Below the pieces are notes generated by a model, which saw nothing but the letters and a program-made list of their open reading frames with translations, had not been told where the DNA came from and made no database searches. Below, piece after piece: positions 22,767 through 30,180 of a DNA stretch of 34,554 nucleotides. The stretch lies in IMG/VR virus record IMGVR_UViG_3300027749_000300, positions 1 through 34,554 of that record; one strand, given 5' to 3'. Within the stretch, counting starts at the first letter, position 1. Each line of letters starts with the position of its first letter. Position numbers and translations under genes: made by a program. This DNA comes from a virus.

Positions 22767-22956
22767 TCTTAGCCTTCCCGCCTTGACTGGCAATATCTGA
22801 CCTACGTTCAGGCGATAGTTTATTTGCTCTAGCTTCCCCGCCTTCTCCTGCTATTGAACTTCTCTTTTCACTACTCAACGCTTCTGCTCTAGCTTTGCCA
22901 CCCGCACTATGCCAATCTCCAGCGTCCCCTGCAAATTTCTCTTTATTTGTTGTCAT
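22756..22956 (-). CDS. Small Gly-Gly-Lys/Glu-Ala repeat protein, hydrophilic
   Basis: 66 residues of low complexity, highly charged and without hydrophobic core. It contains two and a half copies of a 20-residue repeat: GGKARAEALSSEKRSSIAGE, GGEARANKLSPERRSDIASQ, then GGKAK. The pattern recalls KGG/stress-type repeat proteins and the GGKARA..L....R..IA motif of small bacterial proteins often called general stress or DNA-associated. Ribosome site AGGATAGG lies just before the ATG at 22956. It is the last sizable gene of the leftward middle operon. Function unknown; nucleic-acid binding is possible from its charge. Confidence 0.6.
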   Translation of the reverse strand: MTTNKEKFAGDAGDWHSAGGKARAEALSSEKRSSIAGEGGEARANKLSPERRSDIASQGGKAKNDK

Positions 22957-22979
22957 AACCTATCCTAATTTGTTTATAT

Positions 22980-23007
22980 ATGTAAGCAAGCACATGTAAG
23001 TAAGCAC
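22980..23007. repeat. 14-bp direct repeat pair
   Basis: ATGTAAGCAAGCAC and ATGTAAGTAAGCAC follow each other directly in the gap between the repeat-protein and HNH genes, differing at one base. Confidence 0.7.
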
Positions 23008-23023
23008 TACCTATACCCTATCC

Positions 23024-23554
23024 TTAGCAAGCAACAACACCTACATACCCTATCCTCTTTTCATACACGTCAGGACATGTACGGCCTTTACGCATATTAC
23101 ACTTTGGGCATAAAATCTGGATGTTGCTAATATCATTAGCGCCACCAAGTGTAAGCGGCATCCTGTGATCTATATGATACTTATTATCACCATGCATTTC
23201 TAGCTCTATCTTGCAGTACAAGCATTGATAGCCTTGCGCCTCAATCATTACTTTTATATCAATACTGGTATAATTCCCAAAGCTTCCCTTCTGTTTTGCC
23301 CTCCTAACATGATTACGTATAACCTTCTTATCTCCATTAATCTTGTCATATATTCTCTGCCTTTCAAGCACCTTTTCTCGATTTTTAATGTAATACCTCG
23401 CAGCTCTAATCCTTTGTGCGTCTAAAAATTCTTTGTTAAGCTTGTTTTTCTGATAGAGGATACTTTTTTGTAACTTGATATTTAATGCTTTATCTTTTAA
23501 AACCTTATCTTCTAGCCCAGTCATTACGGCAATCAACATCGCAAAATCGGCCAA
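23024..23554 (-). CDS. HNH endonuclease
   Basis: Up to 176 residues. The N-terminal 100 residues are basic and helical (RAARYYIKNREKVLERQRIYDKI), probably DNA-binding. The HNH domain lies at residues 108-160: CLYC (111-114), YHIDHRMPLTLGGAND (His127, Asp129, His130), then SNIQILCPKCNMRKG with Cys149/Cys152, forming a zinc-stabilised beta-beta-alpha-metal site. All key residues are present. The frame opens at a TTG (23554) with AAGG 6 nt upstream; ATGs at 23539 and 23524 are alternatives. Free-standing HNH genes in phages may be homing nucleases or packaging helpers; being far from the terminase, homing seems likelier here. Confidence 0.85.
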   Translation of the reverse strand: MADFAMLIAVMTGLEDKVLKDKALNIKLQKSILYQKNKLNKEFLDAQRIRAARYYIKNREKVLERQRIYDKINGDKKVIRNHVRRAKQKGSFGNYTSIDIKVMIEAQGYQCLYCKIELEMHGDNKYHIDHRMPLTLGGANDISNIQILCPKCNMRKGRTCPDVYEKRIGYVGVVAC

Positions 23555-23684
23555 AACCTACCTTATCCCCACAATTTAAGCAATAACCATCACCCTCTAT
23601 AGACAATGGAATACCGCGAGCAGCTTTTATATGCAACTCCAGTATCTTTTCTTCTATCAATGCCGCTGAGTCTACCTCATCCAT
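23505..23684 (-). CDS. 59-residue TraR/DksA-like zinc-finger protein
   Basis: The ATG at 23684 lies one base after the PhoH stop. The protein begins MDEVDSAALIEEKILELHIKAAR, a helix, and ends with a four-cysteine finger YCLNCGDKVGFGRFCDVDCRNDWARR (C-x2-C ... C-x3-C). This order (acidic tip, helix, C4 finger) is that of phage and plasmid TraR/DksA-like proteins, which enter the RNA polymerase secondary channel and alter promoter choice. A longer frame upstream overlaps PhoH and is rejected. The 3' end overlaps the HNH gene. Confidence 0.75.
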   Translation of the reverse strand: MDEVDSAALIEEKILELHIKAARGIPLSIEGDGYCLNCGDKVGFGRFCDVDCRNDWARR

Positions 23685-23685
23685 A

Positions 23686-24423
23686 TTAACTCTGATACGC
23701 TTCAAGTATGGCTTTACACATAGGACTACGTATGCAGTCACTATTCCTAAACTCTATCAACCCTATCTTCTTAATGCCGTACAACCTCTGCACTGCATCC
23801 TGTAACCCTGACATACCATGCTTAAGATCACACTGCCTAATATCACCATCGATAATAACTTTGCAATCTTCCCCAATCCGTGTAAGAAATAGCTTCATCT
23901 CACTGACTTCACAGTTCTGCGCTTCATCTAATATAATAAATGAGTTTTTAAAGGTAACACCACGCAAAAACCCTAATGGCTTAAACTTAATAATACCTCG
24001 CTTCACCATGTAATCAGTCTGACTACGACCTAGACGCTCATACAATACCTCTAGCACCCCCTCCAGATATGGAGCGTACTTTTCCTCGATAGTCCCAGGT
24101 AAGAAACCCAAAGACCTTCCGGCTTCAATGTTTGGCCTAGTTATAATCAGATTCTCAATAGCACCACTGGTCAGAAGTTCAGCAGCATAAGCAGCCGCCA
24201 TGTAGGTTTTCCCTGTACCGGCACTACCTATTGCAAAAGTAATAACATTGTTCTGCATCGATTGCAGATAGTTATTTTGCACACCGTTCATAGGCACTAA
24301 AGTCTTAACAACCCTTGATGTGTTTACAGGCGCAACAGAATTTGGCGCGAAAGACAATGGATTGGCATTTAAAGCCCTTTTCTCGCTACGCCTAAAACGA
24401 GATGCACTATTCTTCCTACTCAT
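23686..24423 (-). CDS. phoH: PhoH-like ATPase
   Basis: About 245 residues. Walker A GSAGTGKT at residues 66-73, followed by AAAYAAELL, LIITRPNIEAGRSLGFLPGTIEEKYAPYLEGV (typical PhoH block), FKPLGFLRGVTF, Walker B SFIILDEAQN, and FLTRIGEDCKVIIDGDIRQCDL. Every core motif of the PhoH family is present. PhoH-like proteins are RNA-helicase-type ATPases, frequent in phages, with uncertain role. The N-terminal 40 residues are basic and disordered. A TTG two codons upstream also opens the frame, but the ATG at 24423 has GGGA 7 nt before it. Confidence 0.9.
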   Translation of the reverse strand: MSRKNSASRFRRSEKRALNANPLSFAPNSVAPVNTSRVVKTLVPMNGVQNNYLQSMQNNVITFAIGSAGTGKTYMAAAYAAELLTSGAIENLIITRPNIEAGRSLGFLPGTIEEKYAPYLEGVLEVLYERLGRSQTDYMVKRGIIKFKPLGFLRGVTFKNSFIILDEAQNCEVSEMKLFLTRIGEDCKVIIDGDIRQCDLKHGMSGLQDAVQRLYGIKKIGLIEFRNSDCIRSPMCKAILEAYQS

Positions 24424-24523
24424 ATTCAATTCCCATCACAAATATAAGCCATGTAAATTCCCAACTCCCCTTCTTATCCATAGTGCTTATCCAAGGCAAT
24501 ATTCGCCAATCCCTAATGTGCAT
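24416..24523 (-). CDS. 35-residue small protein overlapping the PhoH start
   Basis: ATG at 24523, TAG at 24418-24416, overlapping the PhoH ATG by 8 bp. The product reads MHIRDWRILPWISTMD, then WEFTWLIFVMGIEYE, an aromatic-rich pattern seen in other short phage proteins. The ribosome site is weak (ACGGG). It fills an otherwise empty 120-bp gap and would couple DUF3310 to PhoH. No function known. Confidence 0.45.
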   Translation of the reverse strand: MHIRDWRILPWISTMDKKGSWEFTWLIFVMGIEYE

Positions 24524-24543
24524 AAACCCGTAGTAAAAATACT

Positions 24544-24774
24544 TCACAAGCCATCCTCGATAAATCCTTCTTCAATAACAGCCTGTATTTCCCTGTTAAG
24601 ATAAGCCCTAGCCTTCTTCAAATCCTTAAGTCTTGCGCCTTTATGCCCTGCTCGTGCTACGTATTTTACCACGTTCCCAAGATTGTACCCCAATTCCCAT
24701 GCGGCTATTGCATCCCAGACTTCTATACCCCCAAGATCGTAATGCGCAGGCTTATTTATATCATCATTGTACAT
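24544..24774 (-). CDS. DUF3310 protein
   Basis: 76 residues. INKPAHYDLGGIEVWDAIAAWELGYNLGNVVKYVARAGHKGARLKDLKKARAYLNREI is the whole DUF3310 signature (HY..GgiEv.d.i.aw.l.y.lGNvvKY..Rag.Kg...DLkKA..YL). The family is a small helical protein common in phages, sometimes fused to or near nucleotide metabolism genes; its biochemical role is not established here. The frame extends upstream to 24828, but the ATG at 24774 has GGAG 7 nt before it and begins the conserved part. Confidence 0.85.
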   Translation of the reverse strand: MYNDDINKPAHYDLGGIEVWDAIAAWELGYNLGNVVKYVARAGHKGARLKDLKKARAYLNREIQAVIEEGFIEDGL

Positions 24775-24828
24775 AGGATAACTCCATAAATTAATAGGTG
24801 GAAAGCTAACTAAGGGCCAACTAAACAT

Positions 24829-24880
24829 AATGCTTAAGCCAAATACTTAAACCAAATGCTTAAACCAAATGCTTAAACAG
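24829..24880. repeat. 13-bp tandem repeat, four copies
   Basis: Units AATGCTTAAGCCA, AATACTTAAACCA, AATGCTTAAACCA and AATGCTTAAACAG run without gaps from 24829 to 24880, overlapping the stop codon of the gene that ends at 24873. Possible iteron, operator or slippage product. Confidence 0.85.
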
Positions 24881-25076
24881 GATACTTACCCGTCCTGCAA
24901 AATATTAAGAAATCAATCTCTTTTAATCTTTCACTTAAAAGAGTTCTAAAGTTAATCTCATCGACAATCTCAGTCAACGCCACAATGTTATCTTCAATGT
25001 TTATTAAAACCATCTCATCAATGCACTCACTAATGGCATTCATCTCATCTAATACTACCTTTCTACTCTTTTTCAT
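24873..25076 (-). CDS. 67-residue helical unknown protein
   Basis: The sequence is two or three amphipathic helices (SRKVVLDEMNAISECIDEMVLI, IVALTEIVDEINFRTLLSERLKEIDF) with a basic start (MKKSRK) and a short tail ending GKYPV. The pattern suggests a small coiled-coil or helical-bundle protein. It overlaps the upstream membrane-protein ORF by 14 bp, and its stop lies in the 13-bp repeat array. No family or function recognised. Confidence 0.55.
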   Translation of the reverse strand: MKKSRKVVLDEMNAISECIDEMVLINIEDNIVALTEIVDEINFRTLLSERLKEIDFLIFCRTGKYPV

Positions 25077-25200
25077 TTTTCCTTACCTTATTCATCTTAT
25101 TAACCAACAAAAAACAGCCGCTAAACACTGCCCACGACACGATATAACAAATTCCTGTCAATGGTATTACCCAAATCACTATCCACGTTAAAAACGTCAT
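25063..25200 (-). CDS. 45-residue small membrane protein
   Basis: ATG at 25200 with AAGG 6 nt upstream. TFLTWIVIWVIPLTGICYIV and SWAVFSGCFLLV give one long or two short membrane segments, followed by a charged C-terminus (NKMNKVRKNEKE). This shape is shared by small holins, but no lysis partner is near, so that is only a possibility. A competing 30- to 38-codon frame with tandem ATGs starts a few bases upstream. It overlaps the next gene by 14 bp. Confidence 0.45.
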   Translation of the reverse strand: MTFLTWIVIWVIPLTGICYIVSWAVFSGCFLLVNKMNKVRKNEKE

Positions 25201-25253
25201 ACTCCACCTTCATACCAAGCCTCATACCAAACCTCATACCCACCACCACGAGT

Positions 25254-25290
25254 AAAAAAAATGACCTTTAATGACTCATCAAAAAAGGCC
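25254..25290 (-). terminator. Rho-independent terminator of the primase transcript
   Basis: In the leftward RNA GGCCTTT (25290-25284) pairs with AAAGGTC (25269-25263, one G-U), with an inner TGA/TCA extension, then eight T (25261-25254). It would end leftward transcripts from the primase gene before the small-gene operon. Confidence 0.75.
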
Positions 25291-25369
25291 GAGTGGTGTG
25301 AGGGAGAAGCTCACCGTGCAAATTTTAAATTATTATCGCATTAATTTAAAAAGCTGTCATTTTTTGTAC

Positions 25370-25616
25370 TGAATCAACGAATCAACTGAATCAACGAAAT
25401 CCTTGTATAGCTCTTATATGGAAATGAACTTATTTGCATAGCGTTTTATAACAACAAAACTATTATTTATCTAAATATCTCATGGAACCTATTTATACTA
25501 TATTCTTGATTCATTGATTCAATACTAAATAAATATATATAATTCAATAAGTTAAAGTGAATCAAGAACATTTTTATGTTGATTCAGTCTTGATTCAAAA
25601 TACCAGTGTTGATTCA
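25370..25616. repeat. Cluster of TGAATCAA / TTGATTCA motifs (origin or operator candidate)
   Basis: The octamer occurs at 25370, 25387, 25506, 25514, 25558, 25579, 25590 and 25609, with a CGAATCAA variant at 25379 and one more copy inside the primase gene at 25665. The core TGAATCA is nearly palindromic. The surrounding non-coding DNA (25295-25619) is very A+T rich and has no ORF. Position next to the primase-helicase gene suits a replication origin. Confidence 0.65.
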
Positions 25617-25619
25617 TTT

Positions 25620-28136
25620 TTAGAAATTATAAGGTTTATGAAACTCTTTAACCAACTCAACCACTGAATCAACGCTTTCATTAATATTGTACCAAACTGT
25701 ATGCACTGACCTTATTCCGCCTTTGTTAGTTACATTAATTCGATTAATAATTTTTCTGTAATCTAAACTATGCAAGATGTGTTGAGTCATTTTTTGAGAA
25801 GGTAACTTAAGTCCATCCGCATCAAAATCAATTTTAATACAAGATGCCAAATAAGTTAAATCAAGTATTTTTTCATTAATAACTGGGCATCTGAACTTAT
25901 CAATTAAGTCCTCAATCTGCTCAACTTCAAGATTTTTTGAAAGATTAATCATTCCATCCCTGCCCGATGTTGATGGCGCGCGTGTCTTATGATTAAAATC
26001 ATCGCTAATTTTTCTAGTCATTAAATAATGGGCAATGGCATCAGGTCGAAGTCTAATGCCATTATCAAATAAGTTATTAAAATATGCTGTTGCCCCTTCT
26101 GCCCCACCTAAAAGTTTGTTTAATTGCTCTTTAGATTGGATAGCCCCGTAGATAATACAAAAACCTCGTTCATCTTCTGTAATAGCCAACGCATCAGGAT
26201 GATTAGAAAAGAATAGGTAACTAGCAAAATTAGGTACGTTTCTGTGATTCTGTCCTTTTTCTTCTATTTGAATAACGTCATTACGAATATAATCTTTAAT
26301 TCTATTCATAAGTTCATATTTATTATTGCCAGCTACATATATTTCTTCCACTATATTAAGAATAGAGCCACTAGCCCAGCTAGAAAATCTACCCATAATA
26401 GCGTCTGGAGTTACTTTTTGTGAATTTCTACCAAGAATAAGCTCCATAACTACGCTAAAATAAGATTTACCTGTGCCTTGTGAGCCTTGAAGAAGCAATG
26501 CCCAATTAATACGTTCACCAGGCTTTTGGATGATATGACACATCCAATCAAGCATAATAGTTTTTTCACGTTCATCATTAAAACTAAGATTGACATGCTT
26601 AATAAAGTCAGCAACAACCCTTTGCCCTTCAGCATCATTGTGTAACTCCTTTGCCGGAACAACACCATAATCTTTATAGCTGTTAAGCATAGCCTTACCT
26701 TCATAATCAAAGAATTGATCTGCTTTAGGCCAATACATAATATCTACAACACTTTTCATTCTGTAAACCACACTCATCATTTGAGAAGCAGGTATTTCGG
26801 CTTCTTTACAATCTATTTCACCGCTGAATTTAATATTAAAAGCTTCCTTACCAATTTCATAATTGGTAACTACATTATGATATTTGTTGCGAGTCTCTAT
26901 AAATATCCAATCCTCTGCCCAATCAGGGCAACCACCTTCTCTAATAAGTTCTTTCTTTTTAGGCATCAGCACTTTTAAAATAGCTGCCTTGGTCATACCA
27001 TCAACCTTTCCAATTTCATCATAGATGGTCTTAGCCATAACTTGACGTTTGATTTCTGGAATGATAGATAAAGAAATCTTACTTAGCCGTTTACCTAATG
27101 CTATCAATGAAGGCATATCAGTGATTTTGTTTTTGTTATATTCTTCCCTTTCACCTTCCCCTTCACCTATAACTTCGTCCTGAATAGGCGCAGTTATTTC
27201 ATCAAATAAGCCCGACAGCTCAACTTCTATTATCTTATTGGCCCTCATAACTATAGTAGCGAAGGTTAAAGGGGGTTTACCTGCAACAACTCGCTTAGTA
27301 AAAGACAACCACTTATTCGACATCTCTTTAGCTTCAAATCGAGCAGGATCAAGTGCTGACCAGTTGTACCAAAGTTGATAACCTTGTTCACTACCTTCAT
27401 ACTGATGATACAAAGCCCTGCCAACATCCACCCAATCTTCATAAGGTATTATGTTTTCAGCCTTATAGACGAGTAGATGTTCTTCTATTTCATCATCGCT
27501 AATATCTAAAGGTTGGTACTTAAGATGGTCTTCAAGATCATTGGTAATACCTAGATTATCATCGCTGTCATTGCTCGCTATAGAGTCTCTGTACTTCTCT
27601 ATATTAAAGTCATTAACATCTAAAAACTCTACGGTCTTACTATAACTAAAAGAGTCCATAATACCCTCTTGCGAGCTAGACGGCATATACATAGCCAATT
27701 CAGGTTTAAAGGCACAAGGATCGAAGGTAAACTCTTTGAACTCATCAGCCAATGCCTTACACAAAGGTTCATAATCTTGAGCAGGGATTTCTGACAATAA
27801 AGGGATGACTATTCTAAATTTAGGCTTATCAAACCGACTGCTATAAGTAGAGTAGGCTAATAAAGTGTAGGGTAAGTTATGCTCCAGCTCACTAATAACA
27901 TCTTCACCTGTGCCATCGAAACTATCAACATCAATAGTAACCATTGATCGGCTAACCATGTTCTCAGCATTACGCTTATTGTTTGCAAATACACCACCTA
28001 CAAAATAACCATGATCTTTTTTATCACTACCGACCTTATGGGTCGTTAACACCTCAACTATTTTAGGCCATTCCAGAGAATGATTTTTACATTCGGCGGC
28101 TATCTTCCGGCCTCTTGCTATGTTAAATGTTTCCAT
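25620..28136 (-). CDS. Primase-helicase (AEP-type N-terminus, PriCT-2, SF3-like DUF5906 helicase)
   Basis: 838 residues. Domain 1 (about 1-170) resembles an archaeo-eukaryotic primase: VTIDVDSFDG with Asp69/Asp71, AYSTYSSRFDKPKFRIVIPL as the following strand and basic motif. Domain 2 (about 210-300) is PriCT-2: EIEEHLLVYKAENIIPYEDWVDVGRALYHQY and SNKWLSF. Domain 3 has Walker A GSQGTGKS (551-558), Walker B-like ILNIVEEIY (592-600) and LFFSNHPDALAITEDERGF, the DUF5906/VirE type. It would open DNA and lay primers. It follows a YdaS/Cro-like gene 8 bp away. Confidence 0.85.
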   Translation of the reverse strand: METFNIARGRKIAAECKNHSLEWPKIVEVLTTHKVGSDKKDHGYFVGGVFANNKRNAENMVSRSMVTIDVDSFDGTGEDVISELEHNLPYTLLAYSTYSSRFDKPKFRIVIPLLSEIPAQDYEPLCKALADEFKEFTFDPCAFKPELAMYMPSSSQEGIMDSFSYSKTVEFLDVNDFNIEKYRDSIASNDSDDNLGITNDLEDHLKYQPLDISDDEIEEHLLVYKAENIIPYEDWVDVGRALYHQYEGSEQGYQLWYNWSALDPARFEAKEMSNKWLSFTKRVVAGKPPLTFATIVMRANKIIEVELSGLFDEITAPIQDEVIGEGEGEREEYNKNKITDMPSLIALGKRLSKISLSIIPEIKRQVMAKTIYDEIGKVDGMTKAAILKVLMPKKKELIREGGCPDWAEDWIFIETRNKYHNVVTNYEIGKEAFNIKFSGEIDCKEAEIPASQMMSVVYRMKSVVDIMYWPKADQFFDYEGKAMLNSYKDYGVVPAKELHNDAEGQRVVADFIKHVNLSFNDEREKTIMLDWMCHIIQKPGERINWALLLQGSQGTGKSYFSVVMELILGRNSQKVTPDAIMGRFSSWASGSILNIVEEIYVAGNNKYELMNRIKDYIRNDVIQIEEKGQNHRNVPNFASYLFFSNHPDALAITEDERGFCIIYGAIQSKEQLNKLLGGAEGATAYFNNLFDNGIRLRPDAIAHYLMTRKISDDFNHKTRAPSTSGRDGMINLSKNLEVEQIEDLIDKFRCPVINEKILDLTYLASCIKIDFDADGLKLPSQKMTQHILHSLDYRKIINRINVTNKGGIRSVHTVWYNINESVDSVVELVKEFHKPYNF

Positions 28137-28143
28137 GTTAATC

Positions 28144-28332
28144 TCAATGTCCTATTATAGGCATCTCAGTTGCTTTTAATTCCCCGTTTGTGATCTTCTC
28201 TATCTGTATTGCTCTATTGGCTGGGATTGTCTTTAACTTAGACCATTCACCTACAGCTTGACGGCTAACACCAAGCCGTAGAGCCATTTTTCGTTGATTA
28301 CCAAAATGCTTTATTATTATTTCTATATTCAT
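28144..28332 (-). CDS. YdaS/Cro-like helix-turn-helix repressor
   Basis: 62 residues. IIIKHFGNQRKMALRLGVSRQAVGEWSKLKTIPANRAIQIEKITNGELKA has the YdaS/Cro pattern: helix, GNQRKMALRLGVSRQAVGEW as the helix-turn-helix, then IPANRAIQIEK-T-G. Cro-like proteins bind operators in divergent control regions. It is transcribed away from the DUF2800 gene, with an inverted repeat in the gap. No CI-like repressor is in the window, so it may simply regulate early genes rather than lysogeny. ATG at 28332, preceded by AGAAAG. Confidence 0.85.
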   Translation of the reverse strand: MNIEIIIKHFGNQRKMALRLGVSRQAVGEWSKLKTIPANRAIQIEKITNGELKATEMPIIGH

Positions 28333-28353
28333 GGTTGCTTTCTATTTAATGAC

Positions 28354-28377
28354 AAGGTAAGATTGACATCGTACCTT
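28354..28377. promoter_or_regulatory. Operator-like inverted repeat in the divergent gap
   Basis: AAGGTA (28354-28359) and TACCTT (28372-28377) are perfect inverted repeats 12 bp apart. A TTGACA (28363-28368) sits between them, with TATAAA at 28383 (14-bp spacer, short). Likely target of the adjacent Cro-like protein controlling both directions. Confidence 0.5.
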
Positions 28378-28401
28378 AACTTTATAAAGAGAGCAACATA
28401 A

Positions 28402-29526
28402 ATGGCAAAACATGCAAAATTAAGCGCCAGTGGTAGTCACACATGGTTAAACTGTACAGGTTCAATAAAAGCCCAACAGGAGTATGTAAATTCATCATCA
28501 CGCTATGCCGATGAAGGTACATGCGCTCATGAATTAGCTGAATATTGCGTAGATAAATCAGCTAACCCTTTTGACTTTGAAGATAAACCTTCACCAAGTT
28601 TTCCTGACATAATTATTAATAAGGAAATGTGTTCTTCTGTTCAAATGTACATAGACTATATAAATAGTATAGTTGGTGATAAAACTTATGAAAATCGAGT
28701 AGATTTTAGTGATTATGCCCCTGAAGGCTTTGGAACTGCGGATTGTATCATCTACAATGAAGATGATGGCATTATTACTATAGTAGACCTAAAGTATGGA
28801 AAAGGAGTTCGTGTCCATGCTCATGAGAATAGTCAACTAAAACTATATGCTTTAGGGGCATTAGCTGGGTATTCTAAGCGCTATAAAATCAAAACAGTTA
28901 ACATTGTTATTGTTCAACCTCGCATTGACCATATAGACGAGTTTGGACTAACAGTAGACGAGTTATATCGATTTGGTGAGTTTGTTAAAATACAAGCGGC
29001 TATTGCCCTATCTGATGACGCGCCAAGAACGCCAGGTGACGAACAGTGCCGATGGTGCAAACATAAACCTAGATGTCCAGAGCTGTTACAACTTACCAAT
29101 GACACGTTAATGGCAGAGTTTGATAACTGTGACACCACTCCGGTAAACAGGCTTAGTGATGAGCAGTTATCTATGGTATTAAAGAACTCTAAATTAATAG
29201 CATCATGGTTATCAGCCGTTGAAGATTATGTTAAAGATAAGTTAGATAACGGTGAGGGGTTTATCGGCTATAAATTAGTTAATGGCAGAAGTAGTCGCGG
29301 ATGGAGTAATGAGCAAGAAGCAATAGAAGCCTTATCTGAACTATATCCTACCGATGAAATCTTTGAGCAATCGTTTTTATCGGTAGCTAAAGCTGAGAAG
29401 TTGGTGGGTAAAAAGAATATGAGCATCATAGATAAATTTATAGTTAAGCGGGATGGCCGACCTACCTTAGTGCCAGAGTCAGATAACCGACCTTCTGTTT
29501 CAGTGTCAGTAAATGATTTTGATTAA
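28402..29526 (+). CDS. DUF2800 Cas4/RecB-like exonuclease
   Basis: 374 residues. The start HAKLSASGSHTWLNCTGSIKAQQEY carries the first cluster cysteine. RYADEGTCAHELAEYCVD is the helix with the conserved GT-x-H-E. APEGFGTADCII (catalytic Asp) and ITIVDLKYGKGVRVHAHENSQLKLYALGAL (D-x-K and following Q) make the PD-(D/E)XK centre. CRWCKHKPRCPEL adds three cysteines, giving a probable 4Fe-4S cluster as in Cas4/AddB. The family is DUF2800, found in phage replication cassettes with Enc34-type SSB. Expected activity: single-strand or end-directed exonuclease in recombination. Confidence 0.88.
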   Translation: MAKHAKLSASGSHTWLNCTGSIKAQQEYVNSSSRYADEGTCAHELAEYCVDKSANPFDFEDKPSPSFPDIIINKEMCSSVQMYIDYINSIVGDKTYENRVDFSDYAPEGFGTADCIIYNEDDGIITIVDLKYGKGVRVHAHENSQLKLYALGALAGYSKRYKIKTVNIVIVQPRIDHIDEFGLTVDELYRFGEFVKIQAAIALSDDAPRTPGDEQCRWCKHKPRCPELLQLTNDTLMAEFDNCDTTPVNRLSDEQLSMVLKNSKLIASWLSAVEDYVKDKLDNGEGFIGYKLVNGRSSRGWSNEQEAIEALSELYPTDEIFEQSFLSVAKAEKLVGKKNMSIIDKFIVKRDGRPTLVPESDNRPSVSVSVNDFD

Positions 29527-29531
29527 ATAAT

Positions 29532-29561
29532 TTGACATTACATAATGTGTTAAGTTAAACT
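29532..29561 (+). promoter_or_regulatory. Promoter with embedded palindrome upstream of the SSB gene
   Basis: TTGACA (29532-29537), 18-bp spacer, TAAACT (29556-29561). The palindrome ACATTA-CA-TAATGT (29535-29548) overlaps the -35 and spacer and could be an operator. Leads into the SSB gene at 29606. Confidence 0.5.
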
Positions 29562-29605
29562 TTACATCGCCAATTAAGGCAAAAATCTAAAAAGGATAAA
29601 ATAAA

Positions 29606-30115
29606 ATGTCAAGAATCACAGTAAACAATGTAAGGCTTTCTTTTCCGTCATTATTCAAAAAATCAGTGTTTGATGGTGTAGAGACTAAATTTGAAGCGAC
29701 ATTTCTAATCGCTAAAGATTCAGCAACACATAAACAAGTTACAAAAGCGATTGATGCTTTTATTGAAGAAAAGTTTGCTGGAAAAACACCTAAAGGTTTG
29801 AAGATCACAGCGTATAAAGACGGTGACGAAAAAGATTATGATGGTTATGAAGGTATGATGGCCCTTAAAGCTGGAACTACTAAAAGACCTATGATTATTG
29901 ATGCTGATAAAACACCATTAGTAGAAGATGATAACAAACCCTATGCTGGTTGTTATGTTAATGCCATACTTGAGTTCTGGTATTCTGACCACCTTAAAGG
30001 TGGGAAACAGATTTTAGGTAATCTAGTGGCAGTTCAATTTGCCCGAGATGGTGAAGCCTTTGGTAATGGTACATCAGTTTCCGTTGATGATTTTGAAGAT
30101 GTATCTGAGTTTTAA
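29606..30115 (+). CDS. Enc34-like single-stranded DNA-binding protein (DUF2815)
   Basis: 169 residues. ITVNNVRLSFPSLFKKSVFDGVETKFEATFLIAKD is the OB-fold N-terminal signature of the DUF2815/Enc34 family. It is followed by MALKAGTTKRPMIIDADKTPLVEDDNKPYAGCYVNAILEFWYSDH and ILGNLVAVQFARDGEAFGNGT. The C-terminus is acidic (DDFEDVSEF), as in many SSBs where it contacts partner proteins. It is encoded between the DUF2800 nuclease and the DNA polymerase. Expected to coat ssDNA at the replication fork and in recombination. Confidence 0.88.
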   Translation: MSRITVNNVRLSFPSLFKKSVFDGVETKFEATFLIAKDSATHKQVTKAIDAFIEEKFAGKTPKGLKITAYKDGDEKDYDGYEGMMALKAGTTKRPMIIDADKTPLVEDDNKPYAGCYVNAILEFWYSDHLKGGKQILGNLVAVQFARDGEAFGNGTSVSVDDFEDVSEF

Positions 30116-30133
30116 TATAACTTAAATATTATC

Positions 30134-30162
30134 AATTAAGCCGGACTTGTTCCGGCTTAATT
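30134..30162. terminator. Hairpin between SSB and DNA polymerase genes
   Basis: AATTAAGCCGG (30134-30144) pairs perfectly with CCGGCTTAATT (30152-30162) over a 7-nt loop. The following T run is weak, so it is more likely an attenuator that gives more SSB than polymerase. Confidence 0.65.
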
Positions 30163-30180
30163 ATGGTAAAAGGGTAAATA

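Noticed and set aside
23505-23741. Longer 78-codon version of the zinc-finger gene
   Set aside because: Its first 19 codons overlap the conserved end of PhoH; the ATG at 23684, one base after the PhoH stop, gives the normal protein.
24544-24828. Longer 94-codon version of DUF3310
   Set aside because: The first 18 codons show no family pattern and no ribosome site; the ATG at 24774 has GGAG at 7 nt.
25063-25200. Calling the 45-residue membrane protein a holin
   Set aside because: Shape alone is not enough; there is no endolysin or spanin nearby and an alternative overlapping frame exists.
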